Origin: Bacteroidota bacterium | Lineage (GTDB): Bacteria; Bacteroidota; Bacteroidia; Flavobacteriales; Flavobacteriaceae | Length of the DNA stretch: 21,883 nt | NCBI GenBank assembly: GCA_023437485.1 | Contig: JAEZGB010000057.1 | Span: 1-21,883 of the forward strand | Reading direction: 5' to 3' | Shown: piece after piece, positions 1-7,550 of the stretch | How positions within the stretch are numbered: the first letter of the stretch is position 1 | How the letters are laid out: each line of letters opens with the position of its first letter | Notes under the pieces: model-generated | Told to the model about the DNA's origin: nothing | Databases searched by the model: none | What the model saw: only the letters and a program-made list of their open reading frames with translations | Translations under genes and position numbers: made by a program

Positions 1-569
1 AGGTATGCGATGGTCGTATCGGTTATTTTTTGCAAAAGTGCGTGCGCGGCCTCGGGTTGCGAGAAGCAGAAACCTTTTGCGGTGTCAAAACTTTTCGAGC
101 CTTTCCCCTCGACGGCATAACAGAAAATCGTCCATGGTGAACCCGCAAAACCAATTAGCGGAACTTCGTCATTGAGCATTTCCTTTGTCAATTTGATCGC
201 GTCCATGACATAGCCAAGGGTTTCGTCGATCTCGGGAACGATAACCTTTTCCACATCGCCGGCGGTGCGAATGGGATTGGGCAGGAACGGGCCCACGCTT
301 TCCTTCATCAGCACCTCGATTCCCATGGCCTGTGGAACCACAAGGATGTCCGAGAACAAAATGGCCGCGTCGGGTTTTACAATCCTGATGGGCTGAACGG
401 TGATCTCGGCGGCCAGCTCGGGGGTTTGGCATCGGGTAAAAAAGTCGTACTTGTCACGAAGCGCGCGGAATTCGGGCAAGTAACGGCCGGCCTGGCGCAT
501 CATCCAAACGGGTGGCCGCTGGACGGTTTCGCCCCTGAGGGCCTTAAGGAAAAGATCGTTTTTAATCAT
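1..569 (-). CDS. hemE: Uroporphyrinogen decarboxylase, C-terminus cut by window edge
   Basis: Cytoplasmic enzyme that decarboxylates the four acetate side chains of uroporphyrinogen III to give coproporphyrinogen III. About 189 N-terminal residues are visible out of the usual 340-350; the rest lies left of position 1. The start is the ATG at 569, giving MIKNDLFLKALRGE. It is followed at residues 20-32 by the family signature PVWMMRQAGRYLP, with substrate-binding Arg25 and Arg29, then by the ILFSDILV stretch carrying the conserved Asp and the GSPWT motif. It is the fourth gene of hemA-hemC-hemD-hemE, with 20 nt between the hemD stop and this start and no terminator between them. The identification is secure; only the C-terminus is unseen. 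Confidence 0.97.
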   Translation of the reverse strand, partial: MIKNDLFLKALRGETVQRPPVWMMRQAGRYLPEFRALRDKYDFFTRCQTPELAAEITVQPIRIVKPDAAILFSDILVVPQAMGIEVLMKESVGPFLPNPIRTAGDVEKVIVPEIDETLGYVMDAIKLTKEMLNDEVPLIGFAGSPWTIFCYAVEGKGSKSFDTAKGFCFSQPEAAHALLQKITDTTIAY

Positions 570-589
570 TTATATTCGTTTGTAAACGT

Positions 590-1267
590 TTATTGTTGTT
601 TGTTGTTGGGGTCGGCGAACCACTTTATGCAACGGATAATCACATTCTCTATTGACGGTTTCGCGGCCACGATTACCTCGGCCCCTGAATTCTTTAGCCT
701 GCCAGCGGTAGTATGCCCGATGCAAATGCATGTGGCGTTACCAATTTTATTGGAAGACAAAAAACTATCGACCCCCGAGGGACTGTAAAACAAAATCGCG
801 TCAAAGTTTCCACCCACCTCAATCGGCGACGGCTTGGTGATATAGGCCCGGATTTCATTGAATTTGATTCCTGCCATTTTAAGGCTGACGGGCAGGGTGT
901 CAAGCCTGAGATTACCTGAAAAAAAAGTAAATGTCCGGTTTGAATAGACTTTGATTTTGGGCAGTAATTCGGCTGCGGTACCCGCCGAAGCAACAACCGT
1001 AAAGCCTGCGGATACCAATAGCGCCCGGGTTTTTTCGCCCACACAAAAACACTCTTTTTCCAATAGGTCGATGTGTCCGGGATGTTCAATAAAACTTCGT
1101 ACCGCATTGCCGCTGGTAAAGATCAGCGAGTGGCCAATCCTGTCCAGGTCCGGTTCAAGCCTGCAGATTTTTATAAAATCGGCTTCCACGACAGCAAAAC
1201 CCGCATTGAGCAGGAAGTTTTTTTGATTGGGCCTAAGCCTTTTGGTGGAAAGCACTCGCAACTTCAT
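590..1267 (-). CDS. hemD: Uroporphyrinogen-III synthase
   Basis: Predicted to cyclise hydroxymethylbilane to uroporphyrinogen III, inverting ring D. The 225-residue length fits the family, whose sequences are poorly conserved. HEM4-type features visible are the IFTSGNAVRSF segment near residue 50, the FFSGNLRLDTLP segment near residue 120 and the ILFYSPSGVDSFL segment near residue 160. The frame is open further upstream, but the ATG at 1267 is the best start: it overlaps the hemC stop by one base (TGATG) and gives the conserved opening MKLRVLSTKRL. Its identity rests on these motifs plus its position between hemC and hemE, which is its usual place in this pathway. Confidence 0.93.
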   Translation of the reverse strand: MKLRVLSTKRLRPNQKNFLLNAGFAVVEADFIKICRLEPDLDRIGHSLIFTSGNAVRSFIEHPGHIDLLEKECFCVGEKTRALLVSAGFTVVASAGTAAELLPKIKVYSNRTFTFFSGNLRLDTLPVSLKMAGIKFNEIRAYITKPSPIEVGGNFDAILFYSPSGVDSFLSSNKIGNATCICIGHTTAGRLKNSGAEVIVAAKPSIENVIIRCIKWFADPNNKQQ

Positions 1268-2190
1268 CACGCCTGTTTTGGGCCAAGGCCTTCGCGAATG
1301 GATCTCATAATCTGTTCCCCGCCTGCAGCCAACGCCTCTCGTGCGCATTCCTGGCCAAACTCGCGGTAATGTGTGGCGGGCGCAGTCTTCTCGATGTGGA
1401 TTTTCTCGCGTCCGTCCAGCGAAAACAATCCGCCCTCAAAACGGATCTCGTTGCCTTCAAGCCGTGCCAGCGCACCGATGGGAGCCGTGCAGCCGCCTTC
1501 GAGCGTTCGCAGGAACTGCCGTTCGACCCAGGTACAAATTTCGGTTTCGAAGTGGTTGAGTTTGGCAGTGGCCTCGCGGCAAAAATCGTCGTTTGCCATC
1601 GCCACCACCATCATCGCACCCTGCGCCGGGGCCGATAACATCCAGTCCAGCACCAGATGATTTTCCGGTTTGATCCCCAATCGGTCAAGCCCGGCTGTGG
1701 CAAAGATGGCGCCTATCCAATCGCTTTGGGCGAGCTTGCTTAGCCGCGTATTGACGTTGCCCCGCAGGTCAACGGTTTGATGGTGCGGGTAGCGGTGCAG
1801 CCATTGTGCCTGGCGCCGCAGACTTCCGGTTGCCACAGTCGCCGGGCCGGTAAAATCAAGCTGGCCTTTGTGAACCAGGATGTCTACGGGATTCTCGCGC
1901 CTAAGGACCGCTGCCTGGACAATACCGTGCGGCAACGTGGTCGGCACGTCCTTCATGGAGTGGACTGCTATATCAACTTGGCCGGCAATCATTGCCACAT
2001 CAAGGGTTTTGGTGAAAATGCCGGTTATCCCAAACTCGTAAAGCGGTTTGTCAAGGATGACATCGCCAGCCGATTTAATGGGAACCAGCTCAGTTTTGTA
2101 ACCAAGCCCGGCCAGGGCGTTTTGTACGGTGCGCGCCTGCCATAGAGCAAGGTCACTGTCACGCGTACCTATCCGGATTGTTTTTGGCAT
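1267..2190 (-). CDS. hemC: Hydroxymethylbilane synthase (porphobilinogen deaminase)
   Basis: Joins four porphobilinogen molecules into the linear tetrapyrrole hydroxymethylbilane in the cytoplasm. The 307-residue protein has the usual length. Visible landmarks are the opening IRIGTRDSDLALWQA, catalytic Asp81 in HSMKDVPT, the GSLRRQAQ substrate-binding arginines near residue 125, DLRGNVNTRL near 141-150, and Cys234 in the EGGC motif that anchors the dipyrromethane cofactor. The start at 2190 lies 18 nt after the hemA stop, and the stop overlaps the hemD start by one base, so hemC and hemD are probably translationally coupled. Confidence 0.97.
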   Translation of the reverse strand: MPKTIRIGTRDSDLALWQARTVQNALAGLGYKTELVPIKSAGDVILDKPLYEFGITGIFTKTLDVAMIAGQVDIAVHSMKDVPTTLPHGIVQAAVLRRENPVDILVHKGQLDFTGPATVATGSLRRQAQWLHRYPHHQTVDLRGNVNTRLSKLAQSDWIGAIFATAGLDRLGIKPENHLVLDWMLSAPAQGAMMVVAMANDDFCREATAKLNHFETEICTWVERQFLRTLEGGCTAPIGALARLEGNEIRFEGGLFSLDGREKIHIEKTAPATHYREFGQECAREALAAGGEQIMRSIREGLGPKQA

Positions 2191-2201
2191 AATACTATAA
2201 A

Positions 2202-2221
2202 CCCCTGCCTATCGGGCGGGG
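2202..2221 (-). other. Bulged hairpin across the hemA stop codon
   Basis: On the minus strand, CCCC-GCC pairs with GGC-A-GGGG around a 5-nt CGATA loop, with one bulged A. The hairpin spans the end of hemA and is followed by TTTATAG rather than a clean T-run. It could slightly attenuate transcription or stabilise the hemA part of the mRNA, but a true terminator is unlikely here because hemC starts 18 nt after the stop. Confidence 0.3.
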
Positions 2222-3471
2222 TTTTGCGCTTCAAGTTGAAAAATTTTCTCTATCCACTCAATGCTTTCGTCAACCATGGTATTCTCCTTTTTTAGGTGGT
2301 TGGCAAAATGCGTGGTGATTTTTTGGATAATGCGGTCGCTGATGACCTCGGCCTGCTGTTCGTCAAAATTTGAGAACTTCTTGCGTTGGAAATTGAGCTC
2401 GGAAACCTTGATGTGATTGAGTTTTTCCTTGAGCGCATTAATGGTTGGCGCAAATTTGCGCGCCTGCGTCCAGGTCATGAACTCGGTGCGGATTTCTTCA
2501 ATGATTCCCTCGGCGGCAGGAATGTGCTTTTTGCGGTTTTCCAGCGTTTCATCGGTCATCTGTGAAAGCGCATCCAGATGCACCAGGGTCACGCCCTTTA
2601 CATTGCGAACATTGTCCGAAACGTTTTTGGGAATTGAAAGATCCAGTATCAGCAGCGGTTTTTTCAGATTGAGGATCGCGGCATCAACCGTTGGGTTCAG
2701 TGCCCCGGTAGCCACAATCAGCACGTCGGCTTTTTGGATTTCCAAATGCAGATCGGCGTAATCGCGCACGAGCAAGTTGAATTTGCCGGCAATCTTCTCG
2801 GCCTTGTCCTTGGTGCGGTTAATGAGCGTGATGTGCTCATTGCGGGTGTGCTTGACCAGGTTTTCACAGGTGTTCCGGCCAATTTTGCCCGTACCAAACA
2901 GCAGTATGTTTTTCTGGCTGATATCGGGCACGTTTTTCATGATGTACTGCACCGAGGCAAACGACACCGAAGTCGCCCCGCTGGAAATGCCGGTTTCATT
3001 TTTGATCTTTTTGCTGGCCTGGATCACGCAGTTCACCAAACGCTCCAAAAAAGCATTGGCCAAACCCAGGTTCTTGCTTTCAATAAAGCTGCTCTTGATT
3101 TGGCTGATGATTTCGAAATCACCCAAAATCTGGCTGTCAAGCCCTGTCCCCACGCGAAACATATGGTTTACCGCCTCCTGGTTTTTGTGCACGTAGGATA
3201 CTTCCTGGAAATCTTCGACAGTTCCCTCACTGTTGTCGCACATTAACTTGATCAGCTGGTAGGGATGCTGTGAAAATCCGTATATTTCAGTTCGGTTACA
3301 TGTTGATGTAACAATGAGGCTGTCAATTCCCTCGCGTTTGGCCTGCTGAAGCAGACGCGTTTTGGCAGCGGCATCAAGGCTAAATTTACCCCTGGTCGCG
3401 GCATCGGCTTTTTTGTAGCTCAACCCGACGGCGTAAAAAGAATTGTGCTTCGCGGCATTTAGGTGTTCCAT
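2209..3471 (-). CDS. hemA: Glutamyl-tRNA reductase
   Basis: First committed enzyme of C5-pathway tetrapyrrole synthesis, reducing glutamyl-tRNA(Glu) to glutamate-1-semialdehyde with NADPH. The 420-residue protein carries catalytic Cys58 in the TSTCNRTEIY motif, the GLDSQILGDFEI segment, the conserved GATSVSFASVQY helix, the Rossmann NADPH site LLFGTGKIGRNTCENL and a C-terminal dimerisation region. It starts at the ATG at 3471, directly after a recognisable Bacteroidota-type promoter, and is first in the hemA-hemC-hemD-hemE operon. Its presence shows that the organism makes 5-aminolevulinate from glutamate, not by an ALA synthase. Confidence 0.97.
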   Translation of the reverse strand: MEHLNAAKHNSFYAVGLSYKKADAATRGKFSLDAAAKTRLLQQAKREGIDSLIVTSTCNRTEIYGFSQHPYQLIKLMCDNSEGTVEDFQEVSYVHKNQEAVNHMFRVGTGLDSQILGDFEIISQIKSSFIESKNLGLANAFLERLVNCVIQASKKIKNETGISSGATSVSFASVQYIMKNVPDISQKNILLFGTGKIGRNTCENLVKHTRNEHITLINRTKDKAEKIAGKFNLLVRDYADLHLEIQKADVLIVATGALNPTVDAAILNLKKPLLILDLSIPKNVSDNVRNVKGVTLVHLDALSQMTDETLENRKKHIPAAEGIIEEIRTEFMTWTQARKFAPTINALKEKLNHIKVSELNFQRKKFSNFDEQQAEVISDRIIQKITTHFANHLKKENTMVDESIEWIEKIFQLEAQNPAR

Positions 3472-3489
3472 ACACTAGTAAAAGTTCAG

Positions 3490-3521
3490 CAAACTTATTA
3501 TGAACCATTTTTTAAAAACAA
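3490..3521 (-). promoter_or_regulatory. Bacteroidota-type promoter for the hemA operon
   Basis: Read on the minus strand there is a TTG (3521-3519), a 21-nt spacer and TAAGTTTG (3497-3490). This matches the Bacteroidota primary-sigma consensus TTG-N17-23-TAnnTTTG. Transcription would start near 3483, about 12 nt before the hemA ATG. It is the only promoter in the window for which both elements are visible. Confidence 0.55.
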
Positions 3522-3628
3522 CGCTCAAAGGACAAATTATAACGCTATGCGAATTTTCAATCACCAAGCAGTGCCGATTGTGCCAATTCCAGTATTTTTG
3601 CAATGATATCAAGCCGTGGCGGCCGTTC

Positions 3629-3649
3629 TATTTAGAGTTATTCTAAATA
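3629..3649. promoter_or_regulatory. Perfect palindrome in the hemA/araC divergent region
   Basis: TATTTAGA (3629-3636) and TCTAAATA (3642-3649) are perfect inverted repeats around a 5-nt spacer. The site is 46 nt upstream of the likely AraC-family start and 158 nt from hemA. Size and symmetry fit a dimeric repressor operator, and the AT-rich form resembles metal- or iron-responsive boxes in general. The binding protein cannot be named from sequence alone. It is not followed by a T-run, so it is not a terminator. Confidence 0.45.
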
Positions 3650-3694
3650 ACAATCCGTGTTTGACGGCAGTTGCGAATCAAAAAAAATGTCGCT

Positions 3695-4567
3695 ATGGGT
3701 TCAACCGAGATAATAAAAATTGAAGAGGATTTCACCCTGCTTCGGCTGGAGAATGAATCTGATGAAATGCATCCCGTAACACATGATGTGAAAAGCGGGC
3801 TGATCCAGTTTCATTTTGGGCTTAAGGGCCGCGCCAAATTCATCTTCAACCAGGGCAACTATGCGCTGGAACTTCGTGAGGAAAAGTCGCTTCTGTTGTA
3901 CAATCCGCAAAAGGAATTGCCCATCAAACTGGAACTGGCGCCCCATTCATGGGTGATCTCGGTAATTATTTCCATTACCAAATTCCATGCATTGTTCACC
4001 TCCGAGGCCGGTTACATCAGTTTTTTGAGCGAGGATAACCGCGACAAGAAGTATTACAAGGAAGACAATATTTCCCCCTCGATGGCCATCGTTCTGAGCC
4101 AATTGTTTCACTACAATTTAAACCCTTCCATCCGCCAATTGTATTTCCGCGGCAAGGGATATGAACTGTTGAGCCTTTATTTTAACCGATCCGAAGATCC
4201 CGATATGGAACATTGCCCGTTTCTGGTTGATGAGGAAAACGTGATCAAAATTCGAAAGGCCAAGGAAATTATCATCGCCAATATGGCCGAACCGCCCGGG
4301 CTGCAGGAACTCGCTGACCAGGTAGGGCTCACGCTTAAAAAACTGAAAATGGGCTTTAAGCAGATTTACGGCGATACGGTTTACGGTTTTCTCTTTGATT
4401 ACAAAATGGAATACGCGCGCAAACTCCTGGACACTGGCTCCTATAACGTGAACGAAGTTGGTTTGCGCATTGGCTATTCTACCGGGAGCCACTTTATTGC
4501 CGCGTTCCGTAAAAAATTTGCCACCACGCCAAAGAAATACCTGATGTCGGTTACAACCAGCACCTGA
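3695..4567 (+). CDS. AraC-family transcriptional regulator
   Basis: A 290-residue DNA-binding protein. Residues 186-283 form an AraC/XylS double helix-turn-helix: LQELADQVGLTLKKLKMGFK is the first HTH, and NEVGLRIGYSTGSHFIAAFR with KKFATTPKKY is the second. The N-terminal 180 residues are probably the sensing and dimerisation half, but no known ligand-binding motif is recognised. The frame opens at a TTG at 3671; the ATG at 3695 (MGSTEIIKIEEDF) is preferred because it gives the more typical start. It lies divergent from hemA and 68 nt upstream of hemH, so regulation of heme or iron genes is a reasonable inference. Confidence 0.85.
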   Translation: MGSTEIIKIEEDFTLLRLENESDEMHPVTHDVKSGLIQFHFGLKGRAKFIFNQGNYALELREEKSLLLYNPQKELPIKLELAPHSWVISVIISITKFHALFTSEAGYISFLSEDNRDKKYYKEDNISPSMAIVLSQLFHYNLNPSIRQLYFRGKGYELLSLYFNRSEDPDMEHCPFLVDEENVIKIRKAKEIIIANMAEPPGLQELADQVGLTLKKLKMGFKQIYGDTVYGFLFDYKMEYARKLLDTGSYNVNEVGLRIGYSTGSHFIAAFRKKFATTPKKYLMSVTTST

Positions 4568-4585
4568 ATCTTGCTGATTTGCATC

Positions 4586-4634
4586 CAACACCCATTGCTC
4601 AAAACCCACAACTCATAACCCAGAACCCAAAACC
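4586..4634 (+). repeat. Degenerate 7-bp tandem array (consensus CAnAACC)
   Basis: Seven consecutive in-phase heptamers fill the araC-hemH gap: CAACACC, CATTGCT, CAAAACC, CACAACT, CATAACC, CAGAACC and CAAAACC. The phase is kept exactly although positions 3-5 and 7 vary. The array ends one base before the hemH ATG. It creates a spurious 19-residue N-terminal extension of hemH and a spurious antisense reading frame. It resembles the short tandem heptamer repeats found between genes in Bacteroidota and cyanobacteria. Confidence 0.7.
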
Positions 4635-4635
4635 A

Positions 4636-5658
4636 ATGAAAGGAGTACTCCTCGTCAACCTCGGCTCGCCGGAAAGTCCGGATCCCAAAGATGTCAAGCC
4701 TTACCTCGACGAATTTTTGATGGACCGTTTTGTAATTGATGTGCCCTTTTTGCTGCGGGCGCTTATCGTTCGCGGGATCATCCTGCGCAAGCGGCCTGAA
4801 AAGTCCGGAGCGGCCTATAAAAAGATTTGGTGGGACGAAGGTTCCCCGCTTATCGTGCTTTCGCGCAGGATGCATGAAAAAGTAAAACCGCAAGTAGACG
4901 TTCCGGTTTCCTTGGCAATGCGTTACGGCAAACCGTCAATCCTGCAGGGATTGCAGGAACTCCACAGCCAGGGGGTGACCGATGTTTTGCTCTTTCCGCT
5001 CTACCCGCAGCACGCCATGGCTTCGACGGTTACCATTTTGGTTTTGGCCGAGGAACTTCGGAAGAAACATTTCCCGCACATGAAGTTCACCTCAGTTCCG
5101 GCTTTCTACAATAAACCAGATTACATTCGCAATCTTGCCGATTCCATCCGCGAGCAGCTGGCCGGTTTTGAATATGACCATCTGCTCTTTTCCTACCACG
5201 GAATTCCGGAGCGCCATATCCGGAAGACCGACATCACTAAATCGCACTGCAAAATTGACAACAAATGCTGCGTGACGCCTTCTCCGGCGCATGAGTTTTG
5301 TTACCGGCACCAGTGTTTTGAAACCACCCGGCAGGTGGTTGAACTTTTGGGAATCCCGCCCGAAAAATACAGCGAAACCTTTCAATCAAGGCTTGTTGGC
5401 GACAAATGGCTTGAGCCGTACACTGATGTTGAAATCAATAAAATGCCGTCAAAGGGAATCAAGAAACTTGCCGTGGTCACGCCAGCCTTCGTTGCCGATT
5501 GCCTCGAAACCCTGGAGGAGATCGCGATGGAAGCCAACCACCAATTCAAGGAGCACGGCGGCGAAGAATTCCTGGCCATACCTTGCCTGAACGATCGCGA
5601 TGACTGGTGCGCCACCGTGGCAAACTGGATAAACGACTGGGCTAAAAACCGCGCCTAA
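4636..5658 (+). CDS. hemH: Ferrochelatase
   Basis: Inserts Fe2+ into the porphyrin ring, the metal-insertion step of heme synthesis. The start at 4636 gives the conserved opening MKGVLLVNLGSPESP (340 aa); the frame continues upstream only through the heptamer array. Visible landmarks are catalytic His188 in LLFSYHGIPERH, the FPLYPQ motif near 120-125, and Glu291 in the DCLETLEEI segment. Between residues 205 and 227 lie five cysteines (205, 211, 212, 222, 227) in an insertion absent from the short E. coli type. Some bacterial ferrochelatases bind a [2Fe-2S] cluster through such an internal cluster, which is possible here but unproven. The stop directly abuts the MATE gene start, with no intervening base. 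Confidence 0.96.
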   Translation: MKGVLLVNLGSPESPDPKDVKPYLDEFLMDRFVIDVPFLLRALIVRGIILRKRPEKSGAAYKKIWWDEGSPLIVLSRRMHEKVKPQVDVPVSLAMRYGKPSILQGLQELHSQGVTDVLLFPLYPQHAMASTVTILVLAEELRKKHFPHMKFTSVPAFYNKPDYIRNLADSIREQLAGFEYDHLLFSYHGIPERHIRKTDITKSHCKIDNKCCVTPSPAHEFCYRHQCFETTRQVVELLGIPPEKYSETFQSRLVGDKWLEPYTDVEINKMPSKGIKKLAVVTPAFVADCLETLEEIAMEANHQFKEHGGEEFLAIPCLNDRDDWCATVANWINDWAKNRA

Positions 5659-6996
5659 ATGAAGTCGCGGGAAGCTGGACTGGGCACCAGCGACATCCGG
5701 AGGTTACTTCGGCGGCAGGCAATTCCGGCATCGGCGGGAATTCTGTTCATGACCTCAAACCTTGTTGTCGACACCGTGTTGGTGGGGCAATGGGTGGGAC
5801 CGATCGCCATCGCGGCGCTGGCTGTGGTCACTCCGCTGGTTTTCTTTATCGCCTCGATTGGCTTTTCCCTGGGCATAGGCGGAAGCTCCGTGGTTTCACG
5901 GGCCTTGGGCGCGGGCCATCATCAAAAGGCGAAACAGGCCTTTGCCCACCAAATCATGCTGACAGCATTGTTATCGGCGGTGTTCTGCGCCTTGATCCTG
6001 TTCATGCCTGAAAAGGCCCTGATCCTGTTTGGGGCCAAGGGCGGGATCACCAAACCCGCATTGGAATACCTTTATCCGGTAATCGCGGTGGCGCCATTGC
6101 AGGCACTTGCCTCGATGGCCAACAGCGTGATTCGTGCCGAGGGCAAACCAAAGGTGGCCATGCAGGCAGTGATGATTGCCTCCTTTAGCAATATTGCCTT
6201 CGACTTCCTGTTTATTTATGCCCTTGAATGGGGGCTGCTGGGAGCCGGATTGGCCACGGCGGTTTCCATTACGGCGTCATTTACATTTGTACTGTTCCAC
6301 TTTTTTAAAAGTGATTTAAGGCCCTCCCTGGAACATTTTGCCCCCAAATGGCAGATAACCCGCGAGATCTCGGCGCTGAGTTTTACAACCTTCGCAAGGC
6401 AAAGCGTCATCACCGTGCTTTCGGGAATCTTGAACAACAGCCTTTTTGCACATGGAGGCGAGCACGGGGTAACTATTTACGGCATCATTTCCAGGATGCT
6501 GATGTTCGCGCTATTCCCAGTGAACGGCATTACCGAAGGTTTCCTTCCGGTTGCCGGATATAATTTCGGAGCGAAAAAAATCCAGCGGGTACGCGAATCT
6601 ATCGTCGTGTCAATTAAATATGCTGGCGGCCTGGCGATTGTGATTTATGTACTGATTCTGATTTTCGCCTATGAAATTGTAAGCATCTTTTCCAGCGACC
6701 CGGCCGTTTTGCGGGATGCGCCCAATGCGATGCGGTGGGTTTTTGCGGCCTCGCCCGTGATTGCGCTCCAACTCATCGGCGCGGCGTACTTTCAGGCGGC
6801 CGGCCAGGCAAAACGGGCTTTAATGCTCACGCTGACCAAACAGGGGTTTTTCCTGATTCCGCTGGTCCTGATTTTGCCCGAATATTTTGGTATTTTTGGA
6901 ATATGGGTGTCCTTCCCCATCGCCGACATTCTTGCCACCGCTGTAACGGCCGGTTTTTTGGCAAAGGCTTTCAGGACCACCCTTAAAAAAAGCTGA
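5659..6996 (+). CDS. MATE-family efflux transporter
   Basis: A 445-residue polytopic inner-membrane protein with about 12 hydrophobic segments in two similar halves. MATE-type landmarks include the opening IRRLLRRQAIPASAGILFMT, the VDTVLVGQWVG stretch near residue 37, GIGGSSVVSRALGAGHH near residue 72, and in the second half GFLPVAGYNFGAKK. Family members export organic cations, drugs or metabolites using Na+ or H+ gradients. The substrate cannot be read from sequence. Its ATG follows the hemH TAA directly and its TGA overlaps the hemJ ATG, so it is made together with two late heme enzymes. Export of a porphyrin or heme-related compound is a tempting inference only. Confidence 0.9.
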   Translation: MKSREAGLGTSDIRRLLRRQAIPASAGILFMTSNLVVDTVLVGQWVGPIAIAALAVVTPLVFFIASIGFSLGIGGSSVVSRALGAGHHQKAKQAFAHQIMLTALLSAVFCALILFMPEKALILFGAKGGITKPALEYLYPVIAVAPLQALASMANSVIRAEGKPKVAMQAVMIASFSNIAFDFLFIYALEWGLLGAGLATAVSITASFTFVLFHFFKSDLRPSLEHFAPKWQITREISALSFTTFARQSVITVLSGILNNSLFAHGGEHGVTIYGIISRMLMFALFPVNGITEGFLPVAGYNFGAKKIQRVRESIVVSIKYAGGLAIVIYVLILIFAYEIVSIFSSDPAVLRDAPNAMRWVFAASPVIALQLIGAAYFQAAGQAKRALMLTLTKQGFFLIPLVLILPEYFGIFGIWVSFPIADILATAVTAGFLAKAFRTTLKKS

Positions 6997-7550
6997 TGGA
7001 ACTCTACAATTACCTCAAATCGCTCCACCTGATTTTTGTCGTGACCTGGTTTGCGGGACTTTTTTATATCGTTCGGCTGTTTGTTTATCAAATCGAGGCC
7101 CACACAAAGGAATCGCCGGCCCGCGAAATATTGTCTGAGCAATATAAGATCATGTCCTACCGGCTTTGGTACATCATCACCTGGCCATCGGCTATCATTA
7201 CCAGCATTTTTGCGTTCTGGATGCTGTTTTTCACCGATACGGGCCAAATTTGGCTTTCCCAGCCCTGGATGCACGTCAAGCTCGCCTTTGTTTTCCTGCT
7301 ATACCTTTACCAGTGGCGCTGCCAAGTCATCTTCAGCAATCTGCAGCGCGGAAACATCATCTATTCGGGAAACGGCATGCGGCTTTGGAACGAGGGATCA
7401 ACCATCATCCTCTTTGCCGTTGTGTTTTTGGTGATCCTTAAGAATGCGATCAACTGGATTTACGGCGTGGTAGGGATCATCGCCTTTTCACTGCTGATTA
7501 TGGCCGGGTTCAAATTTTATAAAACCATCCGCCAGCGCAACGGAACATGA
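6996..7550 (+). CDS. hemJ: HemJ-type protoporphyrinogen IX oxidase
   Basis: A 184-residue inner-membrane protein with four or five membrane helices. It matches the HemJ (UPF0093) family, which oxidises protoporphyrinogen IX to protoporphyrin IX. Visible features are the N-terminal HLIFVVTWFAGLFYIVRLFVY segment, whose His11 corresponds to the family's heme-liganding histidine, the HVKLAFVF segment near 93-100, and the MRLWNEGS motif near 128-135. Such proteins are often annotated merely as CopD-like. Location in the hemH operon supports the heme function. It overlaps the MATE gene by 1 nt and the kinase gene by 4 nt (ATGA). Confidence 0.88.
   Translation: MELYNYLKSLHLIFVVTWFAGLFYIVRLFVYQIEAHTKESPAREILSEQYKIMSYRLWYIITWPSAIITSIFAFWMLFFTDTGQIWLSQPWMHVKLAFVFLLYLYQWRCQVIFSNLQRGNIIYSGNGMRLWNEGSTIILFAVVFLVILKNAINWIYGVVGIIAFSLLIMAGFKFYKTIRQRNGT

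Noticed and set aside
577..588. Small palindrome CGTTTGTAAACG between hemD and hemE
   Set aside because: Arms are only 5 bp, it overlaps neither a promoter element nor a T-run, and short matches like this are expected by chance.
2734..3246. 170-codon open frame on the plus strand inside hemA
   Set aside because: It lies wholly inside the well-supported hemA gene on the opposite strand and has no family features.
3593..3600. TATTTTTG as -7 element for the AraC-family gene
   Set aside because: The nearest TTG is only 12 nt upstream, too close for a -33 element, so it was not listed as a promoter.
4474..4893. Open frame on the minus strand containing GYELWVLSNGCW-like sequence
   Set aside because: It is the reverse reading of the 7-bp array and the ends of araC and hemH; the peptide comes from the repeat and has no support as a gene.
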